A program made the position numbers and the translations under genes. Below are positions 19,497 through 27,766 of a DNA stretch of 64,000 bases, one piece after another. Position 1 is the stretch's first letter. Each line of letters begins with the position of its first letter. The stretch comes from Altererythrobacter epoxidivorans. GTDB taxonomy: Bacteria > Pseudomonadota > Alphaproteobacteria > Sphingomonadales > Sphingomonadaceae. The stretch lies in contig NZ_CP012669.1 of assembly GCF_001281485.1 (NCBI RefSeq), forward strand, positions 2,077,501-2,141,500. The letters run 5' to 3'. Below the pieces are notes generated by a model. That model made no database searches and was not told the origin of the DNA. It worked only from the letters and a program-made list of their open reading frames with translations.

Positions 19497-20463
19497 CCTG
19501 CGCTGGATGGCTGCCGCGGCAAGGCTGGCGGCACGCGCTCGCCCGCTGAGCCGGCCCAATCCGGCGGTCGGCGCGCTGTTGGTCAAAAACGGACATGTCA
19601 TTGCCCGTGGCTGGACCCAGCCGGGCGGCAGGCCACATGCAGAAGCGCATGCCCTTGGCGAGGCGGGTTCGGCTGCGAGCGGGGCGACGCTTTATGTGAC
19701 TCTGGAACCGTGCGCGCACCGGTCGGAACGCGGACCGGCCTGCGCGGATATCACTTCCGAAGCAGGGCTGGAGCGTGTCGTGATTGGCCAGCACGATCCC
19801 GATCCGCGCACTGCGGGCGACGGGGTCGAACGGCTCAGACAGGCCGGAATTAAAGTCGACCTGCTGGACGACGATGCATCGCGAGGCAGCCTTGCCGGAT
19901 ATCTCATGACGAAGCGCGAAGGGCGCCCGTTCGTCACGCTCAAACTCGCCATGTCGCTGGACGGGTGCATCGCCCGCGCTGATGGCGAAAGCCAGTGGAT
20001 CACCGGAGAGGCAGCCCGCGCCCATGTCCATGCCCGGCGCGCCCGACAGGACGCGATCCTCGTCGGCGGAGGCACCTGGCGCAGCGACAAGCCCCGGCTC
20101 GACGTTCGCCTGCCCGGCCTCGCAGAACGCAGCCCCAAACGCGTGCTGCTGAGCCGGGGGGTGGCCCCCGACGGTGTTACTGTCTTCAATGATCCTGCGC
20201 AGATTTCACGCCTCGAAGGCGTTCAGTACCTCTACGTCGAAGGGGGAGCGGGCGCTGCTGCCAGCTTCCTTGCAGCCGACCTTGTCGATCGCATCGAAAT
20301 TTACCGCGCGCCAATCGTCATCGGCGAAGGTCTGCACGCCATTAGCGATATTGGCCTCGGCAGCCTGCCCGAAGCGCATGGCCGCTGGCGCATGACCGAT
20401 CGCCGCCAGCTTGGCAGCGACGAATTCGCCGCCTATCAGCGCATTCGCGAGGAGAATGACTGA
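19477..20463 (+). CDS. ribD: Bifunctional deaminase/reductase of riboflavin synthesis
   Basis: The deaminase domain has the zinc motif HAEAHALG and PCAHRSERGPAC; the reductase domain carries VTLKLAMSLDGCIA and ARRARQDAILVGGGTWRSDKPRL. Together they catalyse steps two and three of flavin synthesis from GTP. The start is uncertain: TTG at 19477 gives the usual lead before WMAAAARLA, while ATG at 19507 begins at that Met and is also possible. It ends one base before the GTG of the riboflavin synthase gene. Confidence 0.93.
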   Translation: MPTPSDDLRWMAAAARLAARARPLSRPNPAVGALLVKNGHVIARGWTQPGGRPHAEAHALGEAGSAASGATLYVTLEPCAHRSERGPACADITSEAGLERVVIGQHDPDPRTAGDGVERLRQAGIKVDLLDDDASRGSLAGYLMTKREGRPFVTLKLAMSLDGCIARADGESQWITGEAARAHVHARRARQDAILVGGGTWRSDKPRLDVRLPGLAERSPKRVLLSRGVAPDGVTVFNDPAQISRLEGVQYLYVEGGAGAAASFLAADLVDRIEIYRAPIVIGEGLHAISDIGLGSLPEAHGRWRMTDRRQLGSDEFAAYQRIREEND

Positions 20464-21081
20464 GTGTTCACTGGTATCGTCACAGCAATCGGCAGCGTCA
20501 CCAGCGTGGAGGATCGCGGCGACCTGCGTGCAGTCATCTCGTGCCCGTGGGATCCGGCAGGCATCGACATCGGTGCCTCCATCGCCTGCTCGGGCGTCTG
20601 CCTGACGGTCGTAGATCGCGGCGGCCAGGAAGGTGACGCGTGGTTCGCGGTCGATATCTCCGCCGAAACCGTCAGCCGTACGGCCCAGGACCAATGGCGC
20701 GAAGGGCGCAGGCTGAATCTCGAACCCGCCCTGCGCATGGGCGATGAACTGGGCGGCCACATCGTGACCGGCCATGTCGATGCGGTCGGACGCATCGCCC
20801 TGCGGCGCGATGTCGGCGGGTCGGACAGGTTCGAAATCCTCGCCGGCAAGGCCATCGCGCCCTATGTCGCCGAAAAAGGCTCGATCACGGTCGATGGCGT
20901 GTCGCTGACCGTCAACGAGGTCCATGACGAAGCCAATGGCGATGTCCGATTCGCGCTGAACATCATTCCCCACACAGGCGAAGTCACGACGCTCGGCTCG
21001 CTGCAGGAAGGCGACAGTGTTAACCTCGAGATCGACGTGCTTGCGCGCTATCTCAAGCGAATGCAGTCGCTCGCCGGTTAG
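20464..21081 (+). CDS. ribE: Riboflavin synthase, alpha chain
   Basis: A 205-residue protein beginning with GTG at 20464 directly after the ribD stop. The two lumazine-binding repeats start FTGIVTAIGSV and FEILAGK...APYVAEKGSITVDGVSLTVNEV; GGHIVTGHVDAVG marks the end of the first barrel. It dismutates 6,7-dimethyl-8-ribityllumazine to riboflavin. It is cotranscribed with ribD. Confidence 0.95.
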   Translation: MFTGIVTAIGSVTSVEDRGDLRAVISCPWDPAGIDIGASIACSGVCLTVVDRGGQEGDAWFAVDISAETVSRTAQDQWREGRRLNLEPALRMGDELGGHIVTGHVDAVGRIALRRDVGGSDRFEILAGKAIAPYVAEKGSITVDGVSLTVNEVHDEANGDVRFALNIIPHTGEVTTLGSLQEGDSVNLEIDVLARYLKRMQSLAG

Positions 21082-21087
21082 GTTAAC

Positions 21088-21108
21088 CGCGCAGCTTGTT
21101 CCTGCGCG
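21088..21108 (+). terminator. Hairpin after riboflavin synthase gene
   Basis: CGCGCAG (21088-21094) pairs with CTGCGCG (21102-21108) around a seven-base loop, starting seven bases past the stop. It lacks a T run, so it is a candidate only. Confidence 0.35.
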
Positions 21109-21208
21109 CAGCGTGGGCTAGCCTCCCCTCACAACGAAAATAGGTCGCGCATCGCTGTGCCATCCGCAGTTGCGTTGCGGCATGGCGGGACAGTCATGGG
21201 AGGGACCT

Positions 21209-23344
21209 ATGTTTCGTCGAATACCAATCGCCGGATTCGTATCACTCATTGCGATTGCCACCACGGCAAGCGCGCAGCAGGCGACCCTGAGCAGGTCGCA
21301 GGTGCAAAGCACGGAGCTTGAGCGTCCGGCAGAGCTCCAGGTTCAGGCACCGGCCGATTCCACGATCCTGAAAGCACGCAGCACCGAAGCCCTGCTCCGC
21401 CAGCGACCGGTGCAGAAGAGGATGACGATCCAGTCGGTTCGTGCCCAGCCGATCGTCCAGCTGAAGCAGGGAACTGCCGACATGCGCCCCGTGCTGCAGA
21501 ATCCCGCGTCACCCATCAATGTCGCGCAACGCCTGCGAACGGCGCCGCAATTGGCAACCGTGCAGGCCGACACTTTCGAGGTCGCGGAAATCCCCGAAGG
21601 GATCGTGGTGCGCCAGTTCCTCGCATACCAGTTGCAGCCGGGCGCATGCACCGACCCCGGCAAGCGTAGGACGGTGGAATCGAAGGGTGTCGAATGCTTC
21701 ACCCGCAAGACTGACAGCCAGCGCAAGGCAGGATTTGCCGATAGCGCCGACCAGGCTCGCTATGTCGCCGATCCTGCGGCCCGCAGCCGGGCTATCGCGG
21801 CATCGGACAGAGCCGTTGCCGAACAGCAGGCCGAAATCGATTCCGATATTGCGCAGCTGCGCCAGTCATTGTCGGGACCGGGACGCGCACAGATCGTCGC
21901 CCAGGTAGGTGAAGCAGAGGCTAATCGCCTTGCTGCACTATCCGACGAGCAGCTCCAGGCGGAAATGCTTGGCCGCGCCGAAGTTGCCATCGAAGAGGTG
22001 ATGTTCGTCCCCAACCTTGAAGCGCAGGACCTGCGGATCAAGGCCCAGCCGACCTTCGGCAAGGCGGTGCGTCCGCCGCGTGCCGATTTCGAGCTGGTGA
22101 AAGCTGCCATCGACCGCGATGCAATCGATGCGCGCGTGCTCGCCGCAGGCGGGGTAGAAGCGGAATCCTCGCCGCCGGCACCGTCGCGGCCGACGGACCT
22201 GCGCACGGTACCAACACGTCCGCAGGGCATGACCGATTTCCAGGCCAACCCGGCTCTCGACATCACGCAGGATATCGCGATCGACCGCGAGATTTACCTG
22301 ACGGGTTTTACGCTCGGGCGCAGCCATGAATGGCGCCGACGTGTTTCGATCACGGTTGCCTGGTGCCTGCTCGGATGCAAGCGCACCTACTACGTCGAAC
22401 CCTATGCCGGCTTCGGCTACGGCTTCGGTTTGCGACTGCCCCTGCAGATGGATGGCACGTGGAGGTACAGCCACCAGAACAGGCAGGAAAAGGCCTACTT
22501 CATTCCGGAATTCAAACCGATCAACGCCAATACGCAGCAATATGCAGCGGCGGGCCTTCCCAGTGCGCAGCGCTTCGATGGACAGGAACTGGTGGCAGAA
22601 GCGCAGGCCTATGCCGGTGTCGTCTACAAGCTGACGGGCAATTGGCAGGGCAATATCGGGGTCGATGTCGGCGTCGACCTGACCGACCGCCTGCCCGATC
22701 CCTTCAGGAACGGTCAGTTCACACCGCCTGCACCCGGACAGACGACGCCTCCAGTGACGCGGACCATCGACCAGGTCGATCTGCTCCTCGGCCGCGCACA
22801 GTTCGGGCCGGTCGGGGCCAAGGTGCACCCGGCGATCAAGATGGAGCTTTTCTCCGAAGGGCTTCAATTCAGCCTAAGCGACCATGTCGCCAACAAGCTC
22901 ACTCCGATGAACCAGAGCGGCAAGGCCTATTCGGTCGCGGTGAACGACAATCACTACAGCCGCTTTTCGGTGAGCGATCCGGTCTACAATCTCGGCTTCC
23001 AGATGACGCCGGGTCTCGTTGGACGGGTCTATGTCGATATCGCTGTCTGGTCCCATCATTGGGACTGGCCGGTGTGGTTCCCACAGCTGAAGGTGCAGCT
23101 GCCGCCCAACGGGGTCGATTTCACCTGCCACGCGGGCACGACCTGCGGCCACCAGTACAAGCTGAGGGCAGATCACTGGCGGCCGGCCCCTAGGGCCAAC
23201 GCGACCACTCGCCCGGCACGCACCAATCCGCCAGCGCGCACCAATCCGCCAGCGCGCGCCAATCCGCCAGCGCGCGCCACGCCCGAGGTGCAGCCGCAGC
23301 GGGTCTCCCCAACGCGCGCGCCGGCCCGCACGACGCCCGACTGA
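21209..23344 (+). CDS. Large secreted protein of unknown family with Pro-Ala-Arg tail
   Basis: GGGAGGG precedes the ATG at 21209, giving 711 residues with a signal peptide (MFRRIPIAGFVSLIAIATTASA). I do not recognise the family. Residues about 20-270 are polar and helical. The second half is aromatic-rich, with CLLGCKRTYYVEPYAGFGYGFGL and late cysteines (FTCHAGTTCGHQYKL). The last 50 residues are low-complexity, with repeats of ARTNPP. Flanking genes give no functional clue. It sits alone before a strong hairpin, and could be a periplasmic or outer-membrane structural protein. Confidence 0.75.
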   Translation: MFRRIPIAGFVSLIAIATTASAQQATLSRSQVQSTELERPAELQVQAPADSTILKARSTEALLRQRPVQKRMTIQSVRAQPIVQLKQGTADMRPVLQNPASPINVAQRLRTAPQLATVQADTFEVAEIPEGIVVRQFLAYQLQPGACTDPGKRRTVESKGVECFTRKTDSQRKAGFADSADQARYVADPAARSRAIAASDRAVAEQQAEIDSDIAQLRQSLSGPGRAQIVAQVGEAEANRLAALSDEQLQAEMLGRAEVAIEEVMFVPNLEAQDLRIKAQPTFGKAVRPPRADFELVKAAIDRDAIDARVLAAGGVEAESSPPAPSRPTDLRTVPTRPQGMTDFQANPALDITQDIAIDREIYLTGFTLGRSHEWRRRVSITVAWCLLGCKRTYYVEPYAGFGYGFGLRLPLQMDGTWRYSHQNRQEKAYFIPEFKPINANTQQYAAAGLPSAQRFDGQELVAEAQAYAGVVYKLTGNWQGNIGVDVGVDLTDRLPDPFRNGQFTPPAPGQTTPPVTRTIDQVDLLLGRAQFGPVGAKVHPAIKMELFSEGLQFSLSDHVANKLTPMNQSGKAYSVAVNDNHYSRFSVSDPVYNLGFQMTPGLVGRVYVDIAVWSHHWDWPVWFPQLKVQLPPNGVDFTCHAGTTCGHQYKLRADHWRPAPRANATTRPARTNPPARTNPPARANPPARATPEVQPQRVSPTRAPARTTPD
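23216..23278 (+). repeat. 18-base tandem repeat in gene end
   Basis: Three full copies and a partial fourth of an 18-base unit (GCACGCACCAATCCGCCA and near variants) encode ARTNPP, ARTNPP, ARANPP and ARATP. In-frame repeats of this kind can change copy number by slippage without breaking the frame. Confidence 0.8.
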
Positions 23345-23365
23345 ACAGTCGCGGACAAGACGAAA

Positions 23366-23391
23366 AAGGGCGAGCCTCGCGGCTCGCCCTT
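23366..23391. terminator. Strong hairpin between convergent genes
   Basis: AAGGGCGAGCC (23366-23376) pairs exactly with GGCTCGCCCTT (23381-23391) around TCGC. It lies midway between the end of the 711-residue gene (+) and ompA (-). On both strands it is followed by T-rich stretches, so it can serve as a two-way terminator. Confidence 0.7.
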
Positions 23392-23415
23392 CGACGTTTC
23401 AGCTTTTGAGCCTGA

Positions 23416-24318
23416 TCAGCCCTCGTCGACAGCCTTGCTGACGAGGATGTTGACCGAAACGCGGCGGTTCTGGCGACGGCCTTCGGCGGTCGAATTGTCC
23501 GCCAGCGGATCCGATTCGGCCATGCCGGTCGGGGTCAGCATGCGCCACGGCTTCCAGCCGCACTTCTGCTGCAGGTAGTTCACGACCTTTCCTGCGCGGC
23601 GTTCGCTCAGGACCTGGTTGTAGTCCTCGTCACCCACGGAGTCGGTGTAACCGACCACCAGCAGCAGGGCGTTGTCCATGCTTTCCGCTTCGGCAGCAGC
23701 TGCGCACAGCTCGCTTTCGGCCGAACCCTGCAGGTTCCACTTGCCGGTGTCGAAATAGACGTTGGTCGTGCCCTTGATGTTGTACTTGTCGATGTCACCC
23801 ATGCGGCCACGCAGCGCTTCGGTAGCAGCAGCGTTGGCGTTGATCGCAGTTTCGTTGGCGACGAAGCGCTGGTTGGTGCCGTTGCTGATCATCGCAGCGG
23901 TCTTGAGGTCCTTCGACTTCAGCGCGATGTCGGTCGCGACCAGGCCATTGGCCCAGCGCACGGTATCGACTTCGACCGGAAGGCCGTTGAGCAGCGCCGA
24001 AGCGGTCAGCTTGTCCTTGCTCAGGCCGAGGAAACCGCCGCTCGAACGGATCTTGGTGCCTTCACTCAGAAGAAACACGGTGCTCGTGCCGTCCGCGCTG
24101 GTGACCTGCACCTTGTTGCCGCTGCGAGCAGTGATCATGCCTTCGACGGCGGGACCTTCGGCCATACCTTCGAGATCGGCCGGCGGCGAACCATAGACCG
24201 TCGTCAGGACTTCGCCTTCCTGCGAAGTGGCTTCCTGGGCCGACACGCCGCCTGCAACGGAAGCGGCCAGCATGGCGGTCATGATGAGGGCGCTCGGCCC
24301 CTTGGATACGACTTTCAT
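23416..24318 (-). CDS. OmpA family outer-membrane/peptidoglycan-binding protein
   Basis: The ATG at 24316-24318 has GAAGGAG upstream and begins a signal peptide (SALIMTAMLAASVAGGVSA); a longer in-frame start lacks both. The protein has 300 residues. Its C-terminal OmpA domain (VYFDTGKWNLQGSAESELCAAA ... VGYTDSVGDEDYNQVLSERRAGKVVNYL ... RRQNRRVSVNI) binds peptidoglycan. The middle contains a beta-rich region with KVQVTSADGTSTVF. It may link envelope layers; no eight-stranded barrel is evident, which differs from OmpA itself. Confidence 0.9.
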   Translation of the reverse strand: MKVVSKGPSALIMTAMLAASVAGGVSAQEATSQEGEVLTTVYGSPPADLEGMAEGPAVEGMITARSGNKVQVTSADGTSTVFLLSEGTKIRSSGGFLGLSKDKLTASALLNGLPVEVDTVRWANGLVATDIALKSKDLKTAAMISNGTNQRFVANETAINANAAATEALRGRMGDIDKYNIKGTTNVYFDTGKWNLQGSAESELCAAAAEAESMDNALLLVVGYTDSVGDEDYNQVLSERRAGKVVNYLQQKCGWKPWRMLTPTGMAESDPLADNSTAEGRRQNRRVSVNILVSKAVDEG

Positions 24319-24648
24319 AATTTCACTCCTTCGAAATTCGACGGCCGACCCTGAAATACTGCGACCCAGTGAAGCCCGCCAACATCGGCGGACCCGGCTA
24401 TCGGAAATCCAATTCTTCTTATCTTGCCCTTGTGGAACGCAATCAGACACGTCCGGGCATTGAGGATTTCGCGCAGTGTTGAGGGCGCCCTTTCTGTCAG
24501 ATTAACACCTGATCGCATACCCCCGATTACGGGGGTGTTTCGGGCGCGAGTTGCGATGAACCGTTTTTCGCAATGGCGGATTTACGCCATTTCGGAGGTC
24601 AATTTTTCGGAAATACGGCCAGATTCGGGCAGCCGAAAGCGCCAAACT
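24319..24648. other. Gene-free stretch with inverted repeat
   Basis: This 330-base stretch lies between ompA and the GNAT gene. It holds the ompA leader and a hairpin, ACCCCCG / CGGGGGT (24519-24525 and 24530-24536) around ATTA, followed on the plus strand by GTTT. No open frame there looks coding. I see no other recognisable signal; the ompA promoter must lie here. Confidence 0.6.
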
Positions 24649-25191
24649 CTAGCCCGCAAGAGGCCCCGAGGCGAAGCTGTCGCGGGTGATTTCATAGACG
24701 ATATGGATCACCCGCTTGCCATCATACCGGCTCAGTTCGGTGCGGCGCGTACGCTCGGCCCCGATATTCTCCAGCGCCTGGCGTGAACGCCAGTTGGTCT
24801 CGCCGACGCGGAAATCGACCCGCTCGACAAACTCGAAAGCGTGCGCGAGCATCAACCGCTTCATCTCGTGATTGATGCCCTTGCCCCAGTATCGCGGGGC
24901 GAGGAAGGTCCAGCCGATTTCTACCGAACCGCCGTCCTCGGGCTCGTATTGCTGGAAGCGCGAGGAACCGATGATCGCATCGCTCGACTTGTCGATCACG
25001 GCGAGCGCCCCGCCCTTGGCCAGCGCATCGTCGAAGAAGGCGAGGAATACGTCCTCGCGCCAGCGATCGTGCATGGGGTGCTGTTCCCACACCTGCGGAT
25101 CCGATGCGATCGCGTAGAGCGCGTCCCAATCGGCAGGCTCGAGCGGCCTCAGCAGCAGGCGCTCTCCTTCGAGGACAGGCTGCCGATCCAT
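24649..25191 (-). CDS. GNAT N-acetyltransferase (RimJ/RimL-like)
   Basis: A 180-residue protein matching Acetyltransf_3: LEGERLLLRPLEPADWDALYAIASDPQVWEQHP, then EIGWTFLAPRYWGKGINHEMKRLMLAHAFE and FRVGETNWRSRQALENIGAE. Members transfer acetyl groups to protein termini or small amines; the target here is unknown. It follows the aminotransferase gene by ten bases on the same strand, so they are probably one transcript. Confidence 0.87.
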   Translation of the reverse strand: MDRQPVLEGERLLLRPLEPADWDALYAIASDPQVWEQHPMHDRWREDVFLAFFDDALAKGGALAVIDKSSDAIIGSSRFQQYEPEDGGSVEIGWTFLAPRYWGKGINHEMKRLMLAHAFEFVERVDFRVGETNWRSRQALENIGAERTRRTELSRYDGKRVIHIVYEITRDSFASGPLAG

Positions 25192-25201
25192 CCTCAGGTC
25201 T

Positions 25202-26377
25202 TCAGCCGGTAACGGCGGTCAGGGCAGCAATGAACTTGTCGATATTGCCCATGTGAAGCCCGGCGATGTTGATCCGTCCGGAACCGGCCATGTAGATCGC
25301 GTGCTCTTCGCGCAGCTGCTTCACCTGGTCGGGAGTGACGGAGAGCATGGCGAAAAGGCCATTCTGGTCGGCAAGCGGGCGCAGGTCCACGCTGCCAGCC
25401 ACACCCGCTTCGGCAAGGCGCGCACGGACCTGCCGCATGCGATCGCGCATCTGCGTCAGCTCGTCCTGCCACACAGCGGTCAGTTCGGGGTCGCACAGCA
25501 CCAGCCGGACAACCGCACCGCCGTGATCCGGCGGCATCGACCAGCTGGCCCTGGCAAGCGCATTGGCGTTGGAGAATACGGTTGCCAGGTCATCGGGCGT
25601 ACGCGTCATCGCATAGAAAGCGCCGACGCGGTCACGATAGAGGCCGAAGTTCTTGTCGCAGCTATAGGCGACGAAAGCTTCCGGAACGGCGGCCAGGACC
25701 TTGTGCAGGCCCACGACATCTTCTTCCATGCCGTGGCCCAGGCCCTGGTAGGCAAGGTCGATGATCGGGAAGACGCCCGTCTGGGCAAAGGCATCGGCAA
25801 TCGCAGCCCATTCTTCCGGCGTGTAATCGATCCCGGTCGGGTTATGGCAGGATCCATGCAGCAGCACCGCGTCATTGGGCTGCGCGCCCTTGATCGCTGC
25901 AAGCAGGGATTCGATGTCGGCGCTGCCGTCGGCCTTCGAATGCGAGAACGGCACCATCTCGAGCGCGATGTCGCTCAGGATCTGTGCGTGGTTCGGCCAG
26001 CTCGGCGTGCCCATGTGGATACGCTCGATACCGGCACGCTGCGCCAGCGCAACGGCGAGGCGGACCGCCCCGGTACCACCGGGCGTCTGCATTCCCTGAA
26101 CGCGGCCGCCCATGGTCGCATCGCTGCCGAAGATATAGGGCATGAGCGCTTCTACGAAGCCCATGTCGCCTTCGGGCCCGAGATAGCTCTTCGAATCCTG
26201 CTCATCGACCAGCTTCTGCTCGGCTCGCTTGACCGCTGCAAATACCGGCGTGTCACCCTGCCCCGTTCGATAGACGCCGACCCCGAGGTCGACCTTGTCC
26301 GGCCGTTCGTCGGCGGCATACATCTTGATCAGCGCAAGGAGCGCGTCGGGCGGCTGGGAGGTGAGTCTTTCGAGCAT
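25202..26377 (-). CDS. Aromatic/aspartate aminotransferase
   Basis: The ATG at 26375-26377 gives 391 residues; eight further codons upstream are open but improbable. The family I fold type PLP enzyme contains SCHNPTGIDYTPEEW, DLAYQGLG and the PLP-binding lysine in AYSCDKNFGLYRDRVGAF, typical of the AspC/TyrB group. It would transaminate aspartate and aromatic amino acids. Interestingly, 4-hydroxyphenylpyruvate dioxygenase, a downstream tyrosine-pathway enzyme, is encoded elsewhere in this window. Confidence 0.92.
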   Translation of the reverse strand: MLERLTSQPPDALLALIKMYAADERPDKVDLGVGVYRTGQGDTPVFAAVKRAEQKLVDEQDSKSYLGPEGDMGFVEALMPYIFGSDATMGGRVQGMQTPGGTGAVRLAVALAQRAGIERIHMGTPSWPNHAQILSDIALEMVPFSHSKADGSADIESLLAAIKGAQPNDAVLLHGSCHNPTGIDYTPEEWAAIADAFAQTGVFPIIDLAYQGLGHGMEEDVVGLHKVLAAVPEAFVAYSCDKNFGLYRDRVGAFYAMTRTPDDLATVFSNANALARASWSMPPDHGGAVVRLVLCDPELTAVWQDELTQMRDRMRQVRARLAEAGVAGSVDLRPLADQNGLFAMLSVTPDQVKQLREEHAIYMAGSGRINIAGLHMGNIDKFIAALTAVTG

Positions 26378-26480
26378 GACGCCGTTCCATTGCCCAGACA
26401 AAGTAAGGGCCGCAACAGGAAATACCCTTGCGGCCCTGATAAACTGTCTTGCCCGGCTATGCGGGCGTGGTTTCAGCCCT

Positions 26481-27272
26481 TCAGAAGGGCAACCAGCGCT
26501 GCTTCTTGCTGAACTTCATGTAGCCTGCATTGACGCCGAGCCTGAGACCTGCGCCCATGCGGATCGGGATCAGCACAACGTCGCCCTTGCGCAGGTAGCT
26601 GGCGGTGAGGCCGCCGATGACATAGGCCTGACCCTCGCCTGCCGGATAACGCTCGTACAGCTCCTCGCTGTCGTAGAGATTGTACACGAGGACAAAGGTG
26701 TTGCCGGCATTGGCACCGGCGTCGAAGCCGATCGACGGGCCGGTCCAGTACACCTTGCGCTCGCCTTCGACCTTGTGATGCAGCGTGCCCGAACCATAGC
26801 GGGCACCGACGATGAAGGCACCGCTTGCTTCACGCCCGACGATGTAGGCATTCGGCTCGCCCTGGTCCTTCAGCATTTTTTCGATCATGCGCGCCAGGCC
26901 CTCGGCACCCTTGCCGAACACGCCCTCGGCCGCGCCGATCAGGTCGTCCTCGCCATAAGTGCTCGATTCGGCACTTGCGTCGACGGTTGCATCTGCGCCA
27001 GCCGTCGCCGGGTCGCTCCACTGGGGAGCGCTGGGAGCATCGGCGGGCGGCGTCTGGCTGTATGTCACGCTGGTGTCGACATCGGCCTGGACGCTCTGCC
27101 CGTCAGGCGCGGCATCGTTTGCCGGAGCAAGGTCGCCATCGATGGCACCGGTGAAGGCGGCATCGGGGTCGAAGCTTTCGACTTCCTGTGCGGCAAGCGG
27201 TACCGAAGCGAGCGATAGCGCGCCAATGGCTGCAACGAATGTGGTTTTAAAACTGGCAAACCGGCCGATCAT
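26481..27272 (-). CDS. EipA/DUF1134 envelope protein
   Basis: The ATG at 27270-27272 follows GGGAGA and starts a signal peptide (FASFKTTFVAAIGALSLASVPLAAQ). After a variable acidic and Ala-rich region (about 25-115), the DUF1134 domain reads GLARMIEKMLKDQGEPNAYIVGREASGAFIVGARYGSGTL...VYWTGPSIGFDAGANAGNTFVLVYNL. The Brucella homologue EipA is a periplasmic protein needed for envelope integrity. The assignment is by family; the role here is inferred. Confidence 0.87.
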   Translation of the reverse strand: MIGRFASFKTTFVAAIGALSLASVPLAAQEVESFDPDAAFTGAIDGDLAPANDAAPDGQSVQADVDTSVTYSQTPPADAPSAPQWSDPATAGADATVDASAESSTYGEDDLIGAAEGVFGKGAEGLARMIEKMLKDQGEPNAYIVGREASGAFIVGARYGSGTLHHKVEGERKVYWTGPSIGFDAGANAGNTFVLVYNLYDSEELYERYPAGEGQAYVIGGLTASYLRKGDVVLIPIRMGAGLRLGVNAGYMKFSKKQRWLPF

Positions 27273-27508
27273 CGTAATTCTCCCGGTCCGATACGGACCC
27301 CTGCACCTTTCAGAAGAATCGCAAGCTGGGCGAACCACAATTGCGCGGCGGTGAACCGAATCGAAAATGCGGCGAACCGAGTCCCACAGCCTGCGAAGCG
27401 AGCAGATTCGCGACTTGCGCGCTTTTTTGACGGTTTGGGTTGATGCCTTAACTTCCCGCGATTATAGCGCGCGTCTCGCAGCCGAGGGATGACCCGTCTG
27501 CGCAGTGC

Positions 27509-27600
27509 GGAGACGTGGGTGAGTGGCTGAAACCAGCTCCCTGCTAAGGAGCCATACCTCTATCGGGGTATCGAGGGTTCGAATCCCTCCGTCTCCGCCA
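27509..27600 (+). tRNA. tRNA-Ser (anticodon GCT), integration target
   Basis: The acceptor stem GGAGACG pairs with CGTCTCC (27590-27596), with discriminator G and encoded CCA (27598-27600). The anticodon stem GCTCC/GGAGC frames loop CTGCTAA with anticodon GCT at 27543-27545. A long variable arm, as expected for serine, and the T-arm GGGTTCGAATCCC are present. A phage-like integrase gene starts downstream, and the 3' end is repeated at 52930-52944, so this gene is the attachment site of the island. Confidence 0.97.
27586..27600 (+). repeat. attL: left attachment repeat
   Basis: CCTCCGTCTCCGCCA, the last 15 bases of the tRNA-Ser gene including CCA. An identical copy lies at 52930-52944 in the same orientation. 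The flanking bases differ on both sides, which sets the repeat length. Confidence 0.85.
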
Positions 27601-27766
27601 CCTATACCATCCCTAGATATCCCAGAAAGTCCCTGAAAGCCGCAGAATTCTGAGGTTTTTCGGACTTGCATCGGAATCTCTAGTTCTTATTTTGTTCTAA
27701 CCCTTCCCACACTTTCTACCCACTATTGTGGGAGCAGATGTGGGAAGAGAACCAGGATGGATGGCT

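Noticed and set aside
23216..23278. Short repeated units, considered as a CRISPR array
   Set aside because: The units are contiguous, in frame and lack spacers; they encode a protein repeat. No other spaced repeats or cas genes were seen.
24519..24536. ACCCCCG/CGGGGGT hairpin considered as a terminator
   Set aside because: No gene on the plus strand ends nearby, and the minus-strand side has no T run after the hairpin; I list it only as an inverted repeat.
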